The notes under the pieces: generated by a model
What the model was told of the DNA's origin: nothing
Seen by the model: the letters and a program-made list of their open reading frames with translations, nothing else
Databases searched by the model: none
Shown: positions 1-13,328 of the stretch, piece by piece
Layout of the letters: each line of letters begins with the position of its first letter
Numbering within the stretch: the stretch's first letter is position 1
Assembly (NCBI GenBank): GCA_039881145.1
Contig: JAYKKI010000008.1
Coordinates: 36,107,001-36,171,000 of the forward strand
Direction: 5' to 3'
Source of the DNA: Druceiella hillmani
Taxonomy: Eukaryota; Arthropoda; Insecta; Lepidoptera; Hepialidae
DNA length: 64,000 nt
Position numbers and translations under genes: made by a program

Positions 1-100
1 CACCTGAAGATGTTGTAATACAATGAAATCTAGGTCTTGGTAAAGAACTTAAACAAAGTAAAAATAATACTACATCACGTAGTTTCATTTAATTGTGAAC
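1..100 (+). mobile_element. inverted-repeat element, right arm only (copy A), cut by window edge
   Basis: This is one arm of the element seen in full at 60054-60348. It starts CACCTGAAGATG, continues through the TAAAGAACTTAAA and ACATCACGTAGTTTCATTT blocks, and ends at the GTGAAC terminus. The hammerhead-like motif (1-40) carries changes relative to the other arms: T for C before GAA, T for C in stem III, and TTGG for GTGG in stem I. It is therefore probably dead as a ribozyme. The left arm would lie before base 1. Confidence 0.8.
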
Positions 101-1700
101 CTGGAATAAGTTAACGAACAGAAAAAAGCCAATAATACCAACTACGAACGGTACCATCAACTCAACAGAGAAGTCCGCGCAAAAATGTGAAAGAAACCGT
201 GAATAAGAATGAATTTCTGTTTTGTACCAAACTATTCCGTAATTCAGTGGAAAGACGAAACGAACAAATGACAATATCAAAAACGCAGACGGAAGTTTCC
301 TGGGTCTTTCAAGCTGTAACGGTGTTAATTGGATTCTGAGAAACAGCCAACGTCATGGTTCAAATAATAAAAAAACGGCAATTTTGGCTTGATCATATTT
401 GTCGAATGAAATCGGATCAAACCAATCAAGTTTATCTGGCTGGAAAGACGGGTCGCCTGGAAAGTTCAAGAGTGAAGATCTTCAGAATCAACATTTGATC
501 TTGGTAGAAACCAAAAACCGTCGTCAAAGATCACCAACTATAAAAAAGATCATCAGCCAGGTTCCGCATCACGTGGCATCCAAAACACGGTATTAGGAGT
601 GATAGAAGAAGAAAAAGCAAAATGATGAAATACCATCTATTATAATTAAGTTATAAATCTTATTTAGTATATTCACTTAATGTATAAATGGAAAGTATAT
701 TAAATTTATTCTAATATATTTGGGTTCACGATACCCATACATTTGATTGAATAATTGAGATGCAATATAAAATGGAATTAAAGGGAGTTAGCTATTTCCG
801 AATATAAAAATAATTTGTCCTTCTAAAATATTTATGAACTTGTAAAAAATATTCACCTACTAAAAGTTGTTTTAATTTTATTGAAAGTTGTTTTAATATT
901 TTTTAAGTCACGCAGTATCATTTATATTAATGTACTGAATTGCCATAATTACACTTCAGCTCTCTTAAATACAAGGTTGCATAAATTATTCCAAAATACA
1001 TATGTATATGCATCTGTAAAAATATCTAATATATACATTTAACTACTAACAAACAAAACGTTACACAAATTAAGATTGAGCGTCTCTAGTTTTCCTTAAT
1101 ATCAACAGTAATTACTTTAACACATACGACACATATTTACGAGAAAAATAATAACGATTAACTTTGGCAAAGTAAGCTTGAACTGACTGATAACACGTGC
1201 CGAGGGAAGGAGTGATATGAAATCAATCGAAGCTACAGACAGTAATGAAGGATAATGTAGGGCGAACGAAGGAGCCAGACAGAAATCCGTTAATTGACGA
1301 ATTCTTACCTTTGGGAGTACGGAAAGTCCTTTTGAGACACGGGAGACTCCGTGCCCTTTGTTTGTGTAAATGTGAGTTAATAGAAGAGAAAAGTAGAAAA
1401 TAATTTACTATCAGTAGAGTTATAGAGTGAATTGTAGTTGATGGGGGATTAATCGTACGTTATTTAGTTAAGGCAGTCGCCGATGTTGTGTCTATTTATT
1501 ATATCTTTCTGCGCCATTATGCTATCTTCTACTAATATTAGACAAACAACGATAGTTTTATACAGAACGTGACGACAGTATAGTAATTAAATGGTGATAC
1601 GGCATTATAACTAGTTTATTATTTTCGCTTGGAGTAATGTCAAATAGAAAGCTATAATACTACGGAGAAAACTAAAATCGGTATCATCATTACTTTTAAA

Positions 1701-2149
1701 TTTTAGAAAGTGATTAAGATTATTTAATGCTAGAAAAGTTTTTAATATAACGTGTTTTTTTTAAATGTTGTATAAACTCCAAAGCTGTTATTTTAGAAAG
1801 TGATTAAAATTATTTAATGCTAGAAAAGTTTTTAATATAACGTGTTTTTTTTAAATGTTGTATAAACTCCAAAGCTGTTATTTTAGAAAGTGATTAAAAT
1901 TATTTAATGCTAGAAAAGTTTTTAATATAACGTGTTTTTTAAAATATTGTATAAACTCCAAAGCTGTTATTTTAGAAAGTGATTAAAATTATTTAATGCT
2001 AGAAAAGTTTTTAATATAACGTGTTTTTTAAAATATTGTATAAACTCCAAAGCTGTTATTTTAGAAAGTGATTAAAATTATTTAATGCTAGAAAAGGTTT
2101 CAATATAACGTGTTTTTTTAAATTTTGTATAAACTCCAAAGCTGTTATT
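1701..2149. repeat. five-copy tandem repeat, 89-90 bp unit
   Basis: The block beginning TTTTAGAAAGTGATTAA recurs at 1701, 1791, 1881, 1970 and 2059. Each unit ends with AACTCCAAAGCTGTTA. Copies differ by only a few substitutions plus one-base length changes in the T/A run near the middle. The near identity suggests recent expansion. No open frame runs through it. Confidence 0.95.
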
Positions 2150-3309
2150 ACCCTGTCTAAAGGAAGTAAGTATTAGCAAGAACCATAATAAAAATTGCAC
2201 ATTTAATTTGTAAGCGTCAAAAATTTATGAAATGGCGTTACTTTTGTAATTAGTCTCAACAGACCTATGGTCCGGTACTTCGTGGTATAGTACCTCGTGG
2301 TTCGAGCCTTAAATATTTTTAAACAAATAATTTAGCAGTTTTAACATATAACATGTACATATACATTTATAAATTAAATATTTAACCGATTCTGTTGGTT
2401 TTAATGTGTAATATTATATTTATAAATGTGTATTTATAAATTTTTTTTTCTTTTCTATAGGCGTTAAAACTTAAATACTTGTAAAGTTTTAGTATTTATC
2501 CCTTTCTTTAGTTTTTTAAATAATTTTTGAAAACGTACTATATGTAACCGTGTCATATATATATTTAATTCCATTGATCGATTTGATTGAACACGTCATT
2601 TTAAAATCATAGCTCTGTCACAAACAAATTGAATATTGGTAGATTTTTTGGTGAGAAGAAAACAAACTACAGGCATCAATTTTACGTAACTTTATATTTA
2701 CGAGCGTATATCTAAAAAATTAAATAAAGTATAAAATGAGTATTGCCACAAGATGGCAACAATTTTAAACTGAAATTAAAATTCAATAAGGTGCTTAGAG
2801 ATGTAGATATGAAGTTCGACTTTTTTAAGCAAAATCTCATAAAAAATCATCGTATCTAGGTGTAATTTACCCTTTTAAACATGAATTTAATTTTTGTCTA
2901 ATGGAAACTATTGAATATTTAACCTTTATTACTTTTTAATCATGCTTTTTGCGATTCTACAATTCAATAGTGACGAAAAAAATTATGGCTTTAATTTGTT
3001 TTTATTACACAAACTATTTAAAATGTTTCTGGTAGAGTTGAACTACACCGAATACGAAATAAATAATTTAATATGAAGTTAATTAAAAATTCACAAATTA
3101 CCCCATCTATTATTATCCCACAAGATTCGATGCTCTCGTTTTATACAACATAATAAAGAAAATGGGATCACAAACTAACTAAACAGGGAAGCAGAAAGCT
3201 ACATTTTCCAGGAAACAATCTGGAACATGGCCCATTCCACTGAATCTACTTACTTACCAGCTCTATATAAACTTTACTAAATCACACTCGCAAATCGACT
3301 TCAATTCAA

Positions 3310-3650
3310 ATCCAAAGTTGTGATTCCCAGAAGCTATCAGCTCACGTGACACGCAGCCGTAACCCCTAGGTATAATTGGGGATGACGCGGGTGGGCGGAG
3401 GGAGTAACAAACGATGTCATAGTAATTGATATATAGAGGCGACGATTCACGTAGGGCGGCAGAAACTCCGCTATCTCTTTTAATTGCTCTGCTTGCCTTT
3501 TGATGCGGTCGTAATTGGGGTGAGAATTTAGAATCGACTAGTGCGAGTGGGTACGTGCCCGCATTCCACGGAGCGGCGGTGTGCTTTTATTGTCTCGCGG
3601 GCGGCGTGGCTTGGGTGGAGGCTTTAGGCGGCGTTCGTCGCCATGGGCAA
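3310..3650. other. less AT-rich island (candidate regulatory element)
   Basis: About 340 bp that is clearly richer in G and C than the surrounding AT-rich DNA, with many CpG steps and blocks such as GGGCGGCGTGGC. I find no long open frame with plausible splice sites and no repeat structure. Such islands in long introns of developmental genes are often conserved enhancers, but that is inference. Confidence 0.3.
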
Positions 3651-5039
3651 AGTTGAATACAAGCCGTGATAAGTCCGGGAAATATTCAGGAAAACTTCTT
3701 TGATGAGAGCGGTAAAATTACAGTTTAATGTAAACTGGGCCGCATATGCTAATAACGATTATTTTGTTGTAGAAAGAGTATAAATACATAAGTATTAAAG
3801 TTTATCGCTAAGTTATGTAAAAAATCGTCAACGTGATAGACAAGAAATGCCCTTACTTTATAGCAATGTAATCGAACCATTCCCGCCTTAATTTATTTTC
3901 AGCCTCAACCTGTTATGCACCTATAATATACACCTAATTTGTTAGTTTAAAATATGTTTTTATCATTTTTTTAGAATAGCGAACATAAAAATATCCACGA
4001 AACTTGATTAAGATTTGTTTAAATTCATTTTAGAAATTAGTGGCTATTAGATAAGTACACACAAAAGAGTAAGTTTTAATCTACAGTTAGTTTTTGCTAA
4101 GAAAATTTAGGTTGTTATTTTTCAATTCAATTACATTTCATTACGCATATGATAATATATAATTTGATATAAAAATGCAACAAAACAGTTTCTATATACT
4201 AAATATATACATAACAAATTTTTGACATAATTCGATACAATACCCAACGAGATTTTTTTCACCAAATATCAGCCACGGCTTGGCGTGTCTGTGTATTGAA
4301 AATATTTTAGGTGAATATGCTAAAAGTAATAGAACACAGAAATATAATTTACAATAATTTTATCTTTTTATGTTTCTTTGAACACCCATCACGTAAGAAT
4401 TACTGACATAATTAAAATGAGTATTTTTGAAGAATATGGATGTTGACTTGAAGTAACATTAAGTTTTTAGTTTATCGAAATTCCTTATCCTATTTATAAG
4501 ATACGATGATTTAATATTTTCAAAAAATCATTTACATTGCATTCACAGTTACTCGATGGGTAGTATTTACACAAAGTATAATATATTTATGTAGATCGAT
4601 AGATGGCGCTAGGTGTAATTTAAATCGCGCTATGCATTTTTCCGCCCTGACATGCAATGACGAAATGGGTGTGACCAAGGAATTTCGTTTGTAATTTTGC
4701 TTAAGTAAGCGATTTGAATGTGGGTAGATATACGATAAACGTCGTTTTTGTTATCCACAAATAAAATGTTTCGATACGGAATGTGTTCGACGTAGCATTC
4801 CTTGTTCCTCAATTTGTTTAAAATAGGAATCTGTTGTTAATATATATAATTTATTTAATTTCTACTTTTAGTGGTAGGTTTTGTACATTTATTTGTTATG
4901 TATTTTATGTTATATACTTTTGCTTACACATATAATACTTTTTATCCAGTTTATACATAAAATATTATGGATGGGAATATAGCAATGATAATAAAAAAAC
5001 ACTCGCGTGTGCTTATGACTACACGATTGAAATGGAAAC

Positions 5040-5415
5040 TAAAATGAAAAATAAAATAACATACGCCTATTATATTAAAATACTCTCAAATTATATTTTA
5101 ATTACTTACTGTGCACACTTGAAATATTACACTGATTATATACAATAACGTACTGGTATTATATTAAATTATACTCAAATAAAATATTTATCAAAAATAA
5201 AACATAGTTCTTGAAACGGTACACTAAATGTTAGACAGTAGTAGAACAGTGAATTCGCTTGGCTGATGACGAAGGGAGCTGAGTTTACCAGATTCAGCGT
5301 CATCGACCCGAGAGTGACGGTTCAGTTTCATTTTCGTTCTCTGTTCAGAAAAAGTGTGCACGGTGCGTCTAAAGAAGTTTTCACTTCAAATATTGTTTTC
5401 AAAATGTTTGCTGGT
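5040..5415 (+). mobile_element. dispersed repeat, copy 1 (paired with 51540-51815)
   Basis: The segment matches 51540-51815 in order and orientation. Shared blocks are the ATTAAATTATACTCAAATAA stretch, the GAGTTTACC...GAT...CATC.CGACCCGAG block and a CTAAAGAAGTTTTC tail. The 51 kb copy has a tRNA-Pro-like head just upstream, so this is probably a diverged, head-less SINE copy. A 64-codon open frame inside it (5266-5460) is not conserved in the second copy and is not called as a gene. Confidence 0.6.
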
Positions 5416-5834
5416 TTGTCTGTGAGCTTGTTTGTTCGCTCATCATACAATAACAATTAAAAATCTATATATCATTGCAATCAAACATTTAACAAGAAGA
5501 TATAGGAATTTGACATTTAAACACATAGTGTCACTGTTGTACTTAAAATGTTACTTTTCTGAGTATTATAATAGATGACGTTACGTTTATTTATCTTGCA
5601 GTTAACTTGATAATATTTTGTAAATTAAAGTGAAGTCATAGGTAAAGCAATTACTAAATAAATTCATAAAAACGAAGAAAAGAAAACAAGTGATGGAAAA
5701 TTTAAAAGGAAATTGAATTATGTAACAAATATTAGAAAAAAACATCATGTTATTTCAAAAAGGATAATAATATATAATATTTAGGATATGGAGCGTCTTT
5801 ACAAGTTAAAGATAAAACGAATTCTAATATAATG

Positions 5835-6090
5835 TTGCATACACCGCTACCGTGGCGAATGAGAGTAACCACAGGCTATTTAAAAGAAAATAGACTTTCC
5901 AAAAAACGTCTTCCTCGAGGATCTTCATATTTTTTCCAGCAATAATATCCTCGCCTTATCACAATCGTACGAACACAAGGGCGTCCTTGCTGCCGCACAG
6001 GACACGTCGTCTGCAGCCTCCTCGTTTATATCTCCATAAAGGCGGAGTAATTGACGTGACAGGACGTCGGGATGTCTTATGTACGTTGAA
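5835..6090. other. less AT-rich island (candidate regulatory element)
   Basis: A GC-elevated patch containing GGGCGTCCTTGCTGCCGC and GGCGGAGTAATTGACGTGAC, with no sustained open frame in either direction. An acceptor-like CAG at about 5940 leads straight into stops. I record it as an island of unknown function. Confidence 0.25.
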
Positions 6091-6857
6091 TGCCTATTTC
6101 CTTCTTTGTTTGCATTTTAATATATTAATTTTAATGTGAAGTGGGGCGTTCGTTTTGTCTTTGATGTATTGTGCCATCGCCGCTGATGGATATCCTTTTC
6201 AATTTAATGTTTTTCAGCGGTAATGGAAGCGTTCTTTCTAGCTTCTGAATTTTCATGTAATTTATATGTTATTTTCTATACCGATATTAAAATAGATGAA
6301 TTTTTTTTATACGCACATTTTTGAAGAACTTGGAATTAAATTTTTTATTATAATTCATAGAAGAGAATTATGAAACATGTAAATCGAAATTAGGTTATTG
6401 TTAAATAATGAGACGTTAAAAATAATGAAAAATTTCAATATTGTAATTGCGTGCACTAGTATGATTTGAACAGATGCGTAGATTTATATGGAACATTTTG
6501 TATTCGCTAGCTAAGAGTTTCGTTAGATTTAATGTATAGGGGAATGTTATCATATTTTTTTATATTATTTTTTATTTCAATTTTAAAATCCTACCAAAGC
6601 ACCTAAATCTCTTGCATTATTTGTACATGCTTCTAGGGTACAACCACCCAGCTAGCCTTTGAATACGTTCTTGGGTTTGCTACCTTCGTGTACGTACGTG
6701 CCTTATTATTGGCCGAAAAATAAATAGGAACGATTTTGCATATTTTTTAATTAATAACTTTTAAGAAATAATAATAAAATAAAAATAAGTATAAAGAGAT
6801 TATCGTGACAAATCGTATATAAACATGCTATACATACATACATACAATATCGTACAC

Positions 6858-7012
<155 letters not shown>

Positions 7013-8769
7013 ATAGATAGAATAAAAATTGATAAAAATATAAAGTGTAGTCAAGATACTTAATTATGGTTTATTATTAAAAGCGATTACGTACTTAGAC
7101 TCCCGTGCAGTACCCCGTTTTTTAAGGTACTTAGCCAAACGGTAAAAATACGTAATTATAACAATTGTGTAATTTCTGTGTGTTCATCTGTCTGTCGATT
7201 CTTGTAATACACCATACTAACTTCAGCTTAGGTCTGATGGTATTAAAATTTTGAGAGAATACATAAATTAATTACCCTAATACATGTAGGTAAAGAAAGT
7301 TATTATTAATTTTTAGAAAAATCGACAAAATAGACTTGGGGATGAAATTCTTTTCGCCTAATTTATTGAGTGGGACACGGTAAAAGAAGTCTTTCAAAAT
7401 GTAGTAAAAATTAGTACTATGTACGAATACTTTAATACGGTATTTTATTTTAATAAGGTATTCTCCGCCAGATACAAATATCAAAAGTAACAAATAGAGT
7501 GTACCTCCCCACTAAATTTTTAGCTATACTGTAAAAAATATGAAAAATAAAATTACTGTAGTGTTATTTTGTAAACACCGCAAAGAACAATCGTTTTTGT
7601 TAATTTGCATAAACGTATTATAGAGATATAGCCAATCCAATTGTTTCTCTTACGCCGGGAAATATATGCCAGGTAACATATTTCCGTTCTGAAAAATATT
7701 AATAATTTGTGGAAAAGAAATAATCGTAGCATGTGTCCTAGGAAAATTTAATATGTTTATTTCTTTTTAGGCTCTCTCTGTCATACAATGAACAATGGAT
7801 TTCAAAAATATTGGCATTTTCCAAAATTACTATAAACCTTTTTTTATGTATATAAACATATACAGTGTTAAGTATGTTATGTAAATCTAAGCATGATAAG
7901 TATGTTATACATAGCATCTATGCTAAATATTGTAACAATAAGAAGTTTGCTTCTATCTAATTAAGCAGGCAATACCGGAGCATCGCCCGCAATAAAAATG
8001 GACGTCTCTTTTCAATTATTATTTTCCGCCGATGACGCCTGGGCCTTCCCAATCATAAAATATTATTTCTACCCATACCCTACTCGTGTTGTCCTTAATT
8101 TCCCCTTCCAATATGTTAGGCACATCCATTAAATTGTATTTAAACAATCACGGATAATTTTGTAACCTTTCTGAAAGTCCAGCAAAAATTGTAAGTTAGA
8201 AATAAAAGTAGATTATTACGAAACGTGGAAACGAGCGGACCGCTCGATTCCACCGTTACATAACGTGTACCTTATACCTTTTGCCTAATTAACTCATACC
8301 TATGTGAATTTAAATTGTAATTTCTGAGATTCACAATGCATTGAAAATTATTAATTAAAGCTTCAACATTTATTCCGCTAGCCTTTAAGCTTTATTTTCC
8401 ATGAAAACCAGCCACATTAGTAGAAATATAGGTGTGGCATCACTCTCGTGGTGAAGAAAATAATTTGATTTTCTTTTTGAGACAAAAAGGAAACAAAACT
8501 TTTTTCTCAAAGTAAATTTGCATTTTTTATATTATATTTTACTAATTTTATGTTCTATTAAATTATGTTTCCGTCGTCTTTTTTTCATTTTGAACTTAAC
8601 GTTAATAAAATTTCGCAAAATTAGCTTCAAAATATGCTAGCGTATTTATGTTGTAAGAAATTTAATAACTTAAAATAACATATATATTATTTAAAGTTTG
8701 CACTGAATTATTTAAACCTATTTTCCTTTTCATAAGCTTATTAACACATGTTATCAAATAACAAAATGA

Positions 8770-8920
8770 GATGAACATGAGAACCAACGCTACATATTTA
8801 AGTCGGTCCCTCGAAAGCGCCTCTAAGTGTGAGCAGCTCCGCTATACCAATCTGTAGGATCACGCTCGGGTAATCGCTCGGGGTCCGGATGAAGCCGGCT
8901 TTGCTCAAGATCCTCTTCAT
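8770..8920. other. less AT-rich island
   Basis: About 150 bp enriched in CpG steps (TCGGTCCCTCGAAAGCGCCT, GGGTAATCGCTCGGGGTCCG). No open frame with splice signals was found. Function unknown. Confidence 0.2.
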
Positions 8921-9367
8921 TATCCTATCTTTCAATACGATTTTCTTAAATAAATTTTCTGTAAAGAAAAACTTACAACGTCGCTTTATGTAAAGAAAAC
9001 GTTTTAAAACGAGCGAATGATTCTTTAAATTAATCCGACTTTTTTAGATCTTAGCATTACATCTCTATGAATTTCTTTGAATTCTAATTTCATAAACAAA
9101 TTTTAAATGGGTGTATAAAAGATATTTAAATTAAATTCTAATCTGTAATACCGCGTTATATAACATAATAGGAAATGAAAAAAAAATAAGTTAAAACCAA
9201 TATTGAACAAAATATAATTGGCATAGGATAGAAATTAAAGTGGACCATTAAAAAATAAATGTGTACAGTGTAATAAATAGCATGTAAGCATGTAATTTAA
9301 CAGAATGTGGAAACTGTTTAATATACGGTATTATTCTCTATTGTTATATGTCTTCTCTATTGTATTT

Positions 9368-9540
9368 AGTCGATTTTATGCCAATATGTTTACATATATG
9401 CCAATATTTTTACATAATACTAGTCGATTTTATGCCAATATTTTTTACATATATGCCAATATTTTTACATAATACTAGTCGATTTTATGCCAATATTTTT
9501 ACATAATACTAGTCGATTTTATGCCAATATTTTTAAATAT
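9368..9540. repeat. nested tandem repeat of TATGCCAATATTTTTACAT type
   Basis: TAGTCGATTTTATGCCAATAT occurs four times between 9367 and 9530, alternating with an inner ATATGCCAATATTTTTACAT unit. The result is two long units of about 54 bp followed by two short units of about 34 bp. A further isolated half unit lies at 9617-9647 (GTCAATTTTATGCCAATATT). Confidence 0.9.
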
Positions 9541-9968
9541 ATGTGATAGTTTGGATCATAAAATAAAACCGAATCTCTGTATTCTGCTCTAATGCGAGTG
9601 ATGTATTTTTAAATAGTCAATTTTATGCCAATATTTTTACATATATGTGTGGTTTATTAAACCGATTAAGTTCTTACACCCGAACGTGTTAGTTTAGGAC
9701 GAAAAATGAGGCTGAATCCAATATTTTTATTTTGTTGGTACACAATCACATATCAATACAAATTGACTTTTAAATAAGGTTATATTTTGGCTGAAATCTT
9801 TATTTTAATGGAAACGCTTTGGTTTTATATCAGATACTAGAACGATGCTAGAATTATTAGCTTATTTCATCGCTAATATATCAGCGTATATTTATTTCGT
9901 ATTTATGTTAATATAAAATTATAATATTAGACAACACTCGCGCCCACCGCTCTAGAGAATTCGTCGGT

Positions 9969-10204
9969 TAGACTGGTAAGCTAGAAGTCCCGACCTCAAT
10001 CCGAGAAAACACATTTGGGATAATCTCAAACGACGCGTCAGAGCCGTAAAACCAGCTGCAGAAAACATTCAGGCCCTTAAAATGTGATCGACGCTGAATG
10101 GGAATGTATTCCTCAGGAAATGATAAAAAACGCACAAACGCAAAAACATGCCTCGCAAATTAAGCGCATTGATTTTAGTTAGAAGAGGCCATACTCGTTA
10201 CTAA
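9969..10204 (+). pseudogene. Tc1/mariner transposase fossil, C-terminal part
   Basis: Translation gives the hallmark block around the last catalytic residue of Tc1-type DDE transposases. LDW is followed by a stop where the family usually has Pro, then ARSPDLNPRKHIWDNLKRR and VRAVKPAAENIQALK. The frame is then broken by a stop at about 10088. A frameshifted continuation ends MPRKLSALILVRRGHTRY and a natural-looking TAA at 10202-10204, the typical C-terminus of Tc1 proteins. In the family's usual SPDLNPIE block the last catalytic acid has been replaced, since the sequence reads NPRK. The N-terminal DNA-binding part and the first catalytic Asp are missing upstream. It is a dead, truncated cut-and-paste transposon remnant sitting in the host intron on the same strand. 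Confidence 0.88.
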
Positions 10205-10382
10205 ATTTTCAAATTTTATGTTAAATTAATAAAATTTTTTTTTTTATTTATTCGCATTTTTAATGACTGAAGTAGGTAAAAATGATATCTCAATGATAAA
10301 TATCAATATTCCCATCAAATCGCCTATATATATATAAAATTCATCAAATAATAATACAATAACTCTTTTTCATTTGCAAAAG

Positions 10383-10475
<93 letters not shown>
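10383..10475. repeat. (AT)n microsatellite
   Basis: About 93 bp of TA repeats with single CATA and GTATA interruptions. It generates a spurious 91-codon minus-strand frame. Confidence 0.97.
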
Positions 10476-10478
<3 letters not shown>

Positions 10479-11019
10479 CATACATAATGGTCTTAACAAA
10501 ACTAAAATATTTAATAATATCATGGTGTGATAGAGAATCACAGATATATAGAGAATCAAATAGGCCGCAGTGTTTAATGTTCCTTTGTCCACACTGCAAA
10601 TATTAACGCCTGTTAAACAAAGCGCACAAATAACTAAAATCAACACGGATGTTTCGGAAACACATTGAAAATGAAATAAACTCCGGTCTGACTTTAAAAT
10701 AGTCTCATTAGTGCTAATTAATGCTAACGGCTAATGATACTCACAGCGTACGTTTATGACACTAGTGGACGGGCGTTATGGCTCGGTAATATTGTATCTA
10801 TGAAGAACGAATAAATTATTGTGAAAACCAATGGATATTGAAGCCAAAATTTAAACACAGTATACTGAATGCAAATCGATGTATTCCATATCGTATAAAA
10901 GTTCATTAAATGTCTTCAAAGCGAATGTAAAACATTCATTAGCGTATGTTCGTAATTGAACACGAACCGTTCTGCGAATCAACAATTGTACGGCATTATT
11001 CGTAAATAATGGAGGAATT

Positions 11020-11140
11020 CTGTTACTTTACAACGCGGGGGGCGTATTCAACGTCGGTCTGTACGTCGAGATGATTACATACCGAAGCGATTCAACTAAT
11101 CACATTCATTGCTTTGTGATGGGGTACTGGCGCGATGTTT
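11020..11140. other. less AT-rich island
   Basis: A short GC-elevated patch (ACGCGGGGGGCGTATTC, GTCGGTCTGTACGTCGAG) within AT-rich sequence. No coding or repeat signal. Confidence 0.15.
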
Positions 11141-12737
11141 GGGTTTTGTCATTTAAATATTATTAAAGGGCAAAAAAAGAGATGTATTTGAATATTCGCG
11201 TCGGTTTACAGAGTTGTTAAAATATAAGTCCTAAAATATTTAAGGCGAATAGAGCATTTTACTACATATCCACGACAAGATTAGTGCATAAGAACAAAAT
11301 TTTATTTTATATTCGTAGAAGATCTTATTAAAGATGAACGAGATCTATCAGTAACATATTTTTATGTTTCATATATTTTAGAATAAAAATTAGAATATGC
11401 CAGTCACGTTACATACAGCCAAAAATAAAATGTAAAAAAATGTCTCATTTTTGTGCAAAACTTAAAGCGTTTTTATCGCTTATAAACAAATTCCTTTACA
11501 ATTTTTAAACAAAAATGTTAATCCAAATCAGCGATATTTGCAATAATGATTTTAATGAAAAGAGTAACTGGTTATTTGCCGGTACTTAAGTTGGATAATC
11601 GAATTGAAATAAAAGAAAATTTCATGTTTGCAAAGAACGATAATCGTTTCAAAGAATGTATTAAACATATATATTCAAAACTTTTAAGGTATTTAGTAAG
11701 AATTGTGATGAAATGTGTTATCAGTCATTTAAAATAATCTTTTCAGTAGGTCCTTTAGAATATTTCAGTTTCTGCAAATGCAACTCAATACAAGTTTTAA
11801 AGGAAAAAAATTGTTCATATTTCCAGAAACTGTAAGATTCATGTTATTTTAATACCGTAATAAATTTAAGTTAATTTTATTTATTATTTATGTAGAAGGA
11901 AAGTTCATCAGTTTTTGTAATACAGTTATATGTTATTTTCTATGGTAAGTGGTAATAATTCAGTAGTAAAGTGTTTTCCGAAATATTCTTCATGATTGTT
12001 GAAATCTAGAATTTAGTTAGATCTCAAAATTTTTTTTAAATGGAAGACATTATTGGGTGACGAGATTTTCTACTTAAAAAAATTGTGAATTATCACATTC
12101 GAGTGAAAATTTTTTTTTCAGTTTCTCATGTCATTGCTAGCATTTACAACTTTCAGGTTTTAGGACTTGTTTTAAAATGAAAGTACGTAAAAGCGTTACA
12201 TATTTTTCAATTTTGATTGCTGGAAATATAAGGTGTACAAAATAAGCTTCTTCCAGCAAGGCTCCAATATTAAATATTTTGTCGGACTTGTGCTAGTGCA
12301 AAAATATTTAAATAAGCTATTAAAATAATGCTATCAAAAACAATTGTTGTCACATAACATAGTTTGGCCTCTGTCAGCTACACACTACAGTAGTAACAAC
12401 GTTTTTTTTTCAGTTTCTACCTTTAGTAAATTGCCAATCTTATTAACTATTTAATACAAAAGATATATCCGTATCATTAATTTAAAAAAATATATAAAAA
12501 TGTTGGTAAAACCAAAATGATATACTCCGCGTCTTTTCATTCGTTAATAAAACAAACTCGTCACCGAGGGCGAAAAAAATATAGTTTTTGAAGAGGATTG
12601 TTTATAAATATTAAAATATTTGACAAATCATTGTGAAATCAAATATTATAAAATTTAAATAAACGGCAGAAAAAATAATTACCCCAATCGGTAACAAATT
12701 GCGACCCATAGCATATCCTCATATGTACATTCGTACA

Positions 12738-12781
12738 AAAGGCAAATTTCATACATTACAAAGGCAAATTTCATACATTAC
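12738..12781. repeat. two-copy tandem repeat, 22 bp
   Basis: AAAGGCAAATTTCATACATT plus AC is perfectly duplicated at 12738-12759 and 12760-12781. Confidence 0.95.
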
Positions 12782-12949
12782 TATATGTCAAAAAATTTTA
12801 TTCACATTTTTTATAGAAATGTCCCCTCTTTCCAAAAAATATATATATTATATTTGTCAGATGAAGTTACATGTCGACACATTATCAGCATTTATACATT
12901 TTTATGATTGATTCTTTTAATTCGATAAAATGATTCGAAACAAAGCTGG

Positions 12950-13170
12950 GAATCGTCCAATTCTAATTTCACCGACTTGCTGCCGCCGCGCGAACCGTGC
13001 CGTTTTTTAATGAATTCCAGTTTGTGGCGTGGCTATCCCTCGCGTTCGATCGTTTTATTAACACAACTCTCTTCAATCCAATTATTTAATTTGTTAATTA
13101 GAGTTGGCTTTTGTATGTAATCACTTGACGCTCGATTAATTCGGACAGAGCGTACGTTTTTCTCATGGTA
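12950..13170. other. less AT-rich island with homeodomain-like sites
   Basis: A GC-rich patch (CTTGCTGCCGCCGCGCGAAC) grades into a segment with clustered TAAT/ATTA cores around 13078-13105. No coding frame is seen. Enhancer-like composition only; binding is not shown. Confidence 0.25.
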
Positions 13171-13328
13171 TTTTTATGTCGAAGCTTCAGTTAAACTTCA
13201 GTTACTGCAATAATTTTAGGTGAATACCACGTAGCGTTATTTGAATGCTATTCGATATTACGTGATGCTACGTCGGATTACCGCGTAGAGTTAAAAATAT
13301 TCTTACACTTTACCCGAATATATACTTT

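Noticed and set aside
5266..5460. 64-codon frame
   Set aside because: Lies in a dispersed repeat; the second copy at 51 kb does not keep the frame.
10324..10599. 91-codon minus-strand frame
   Set aside because: More than a third is (AT)n translation and the rest has no protein-like features.
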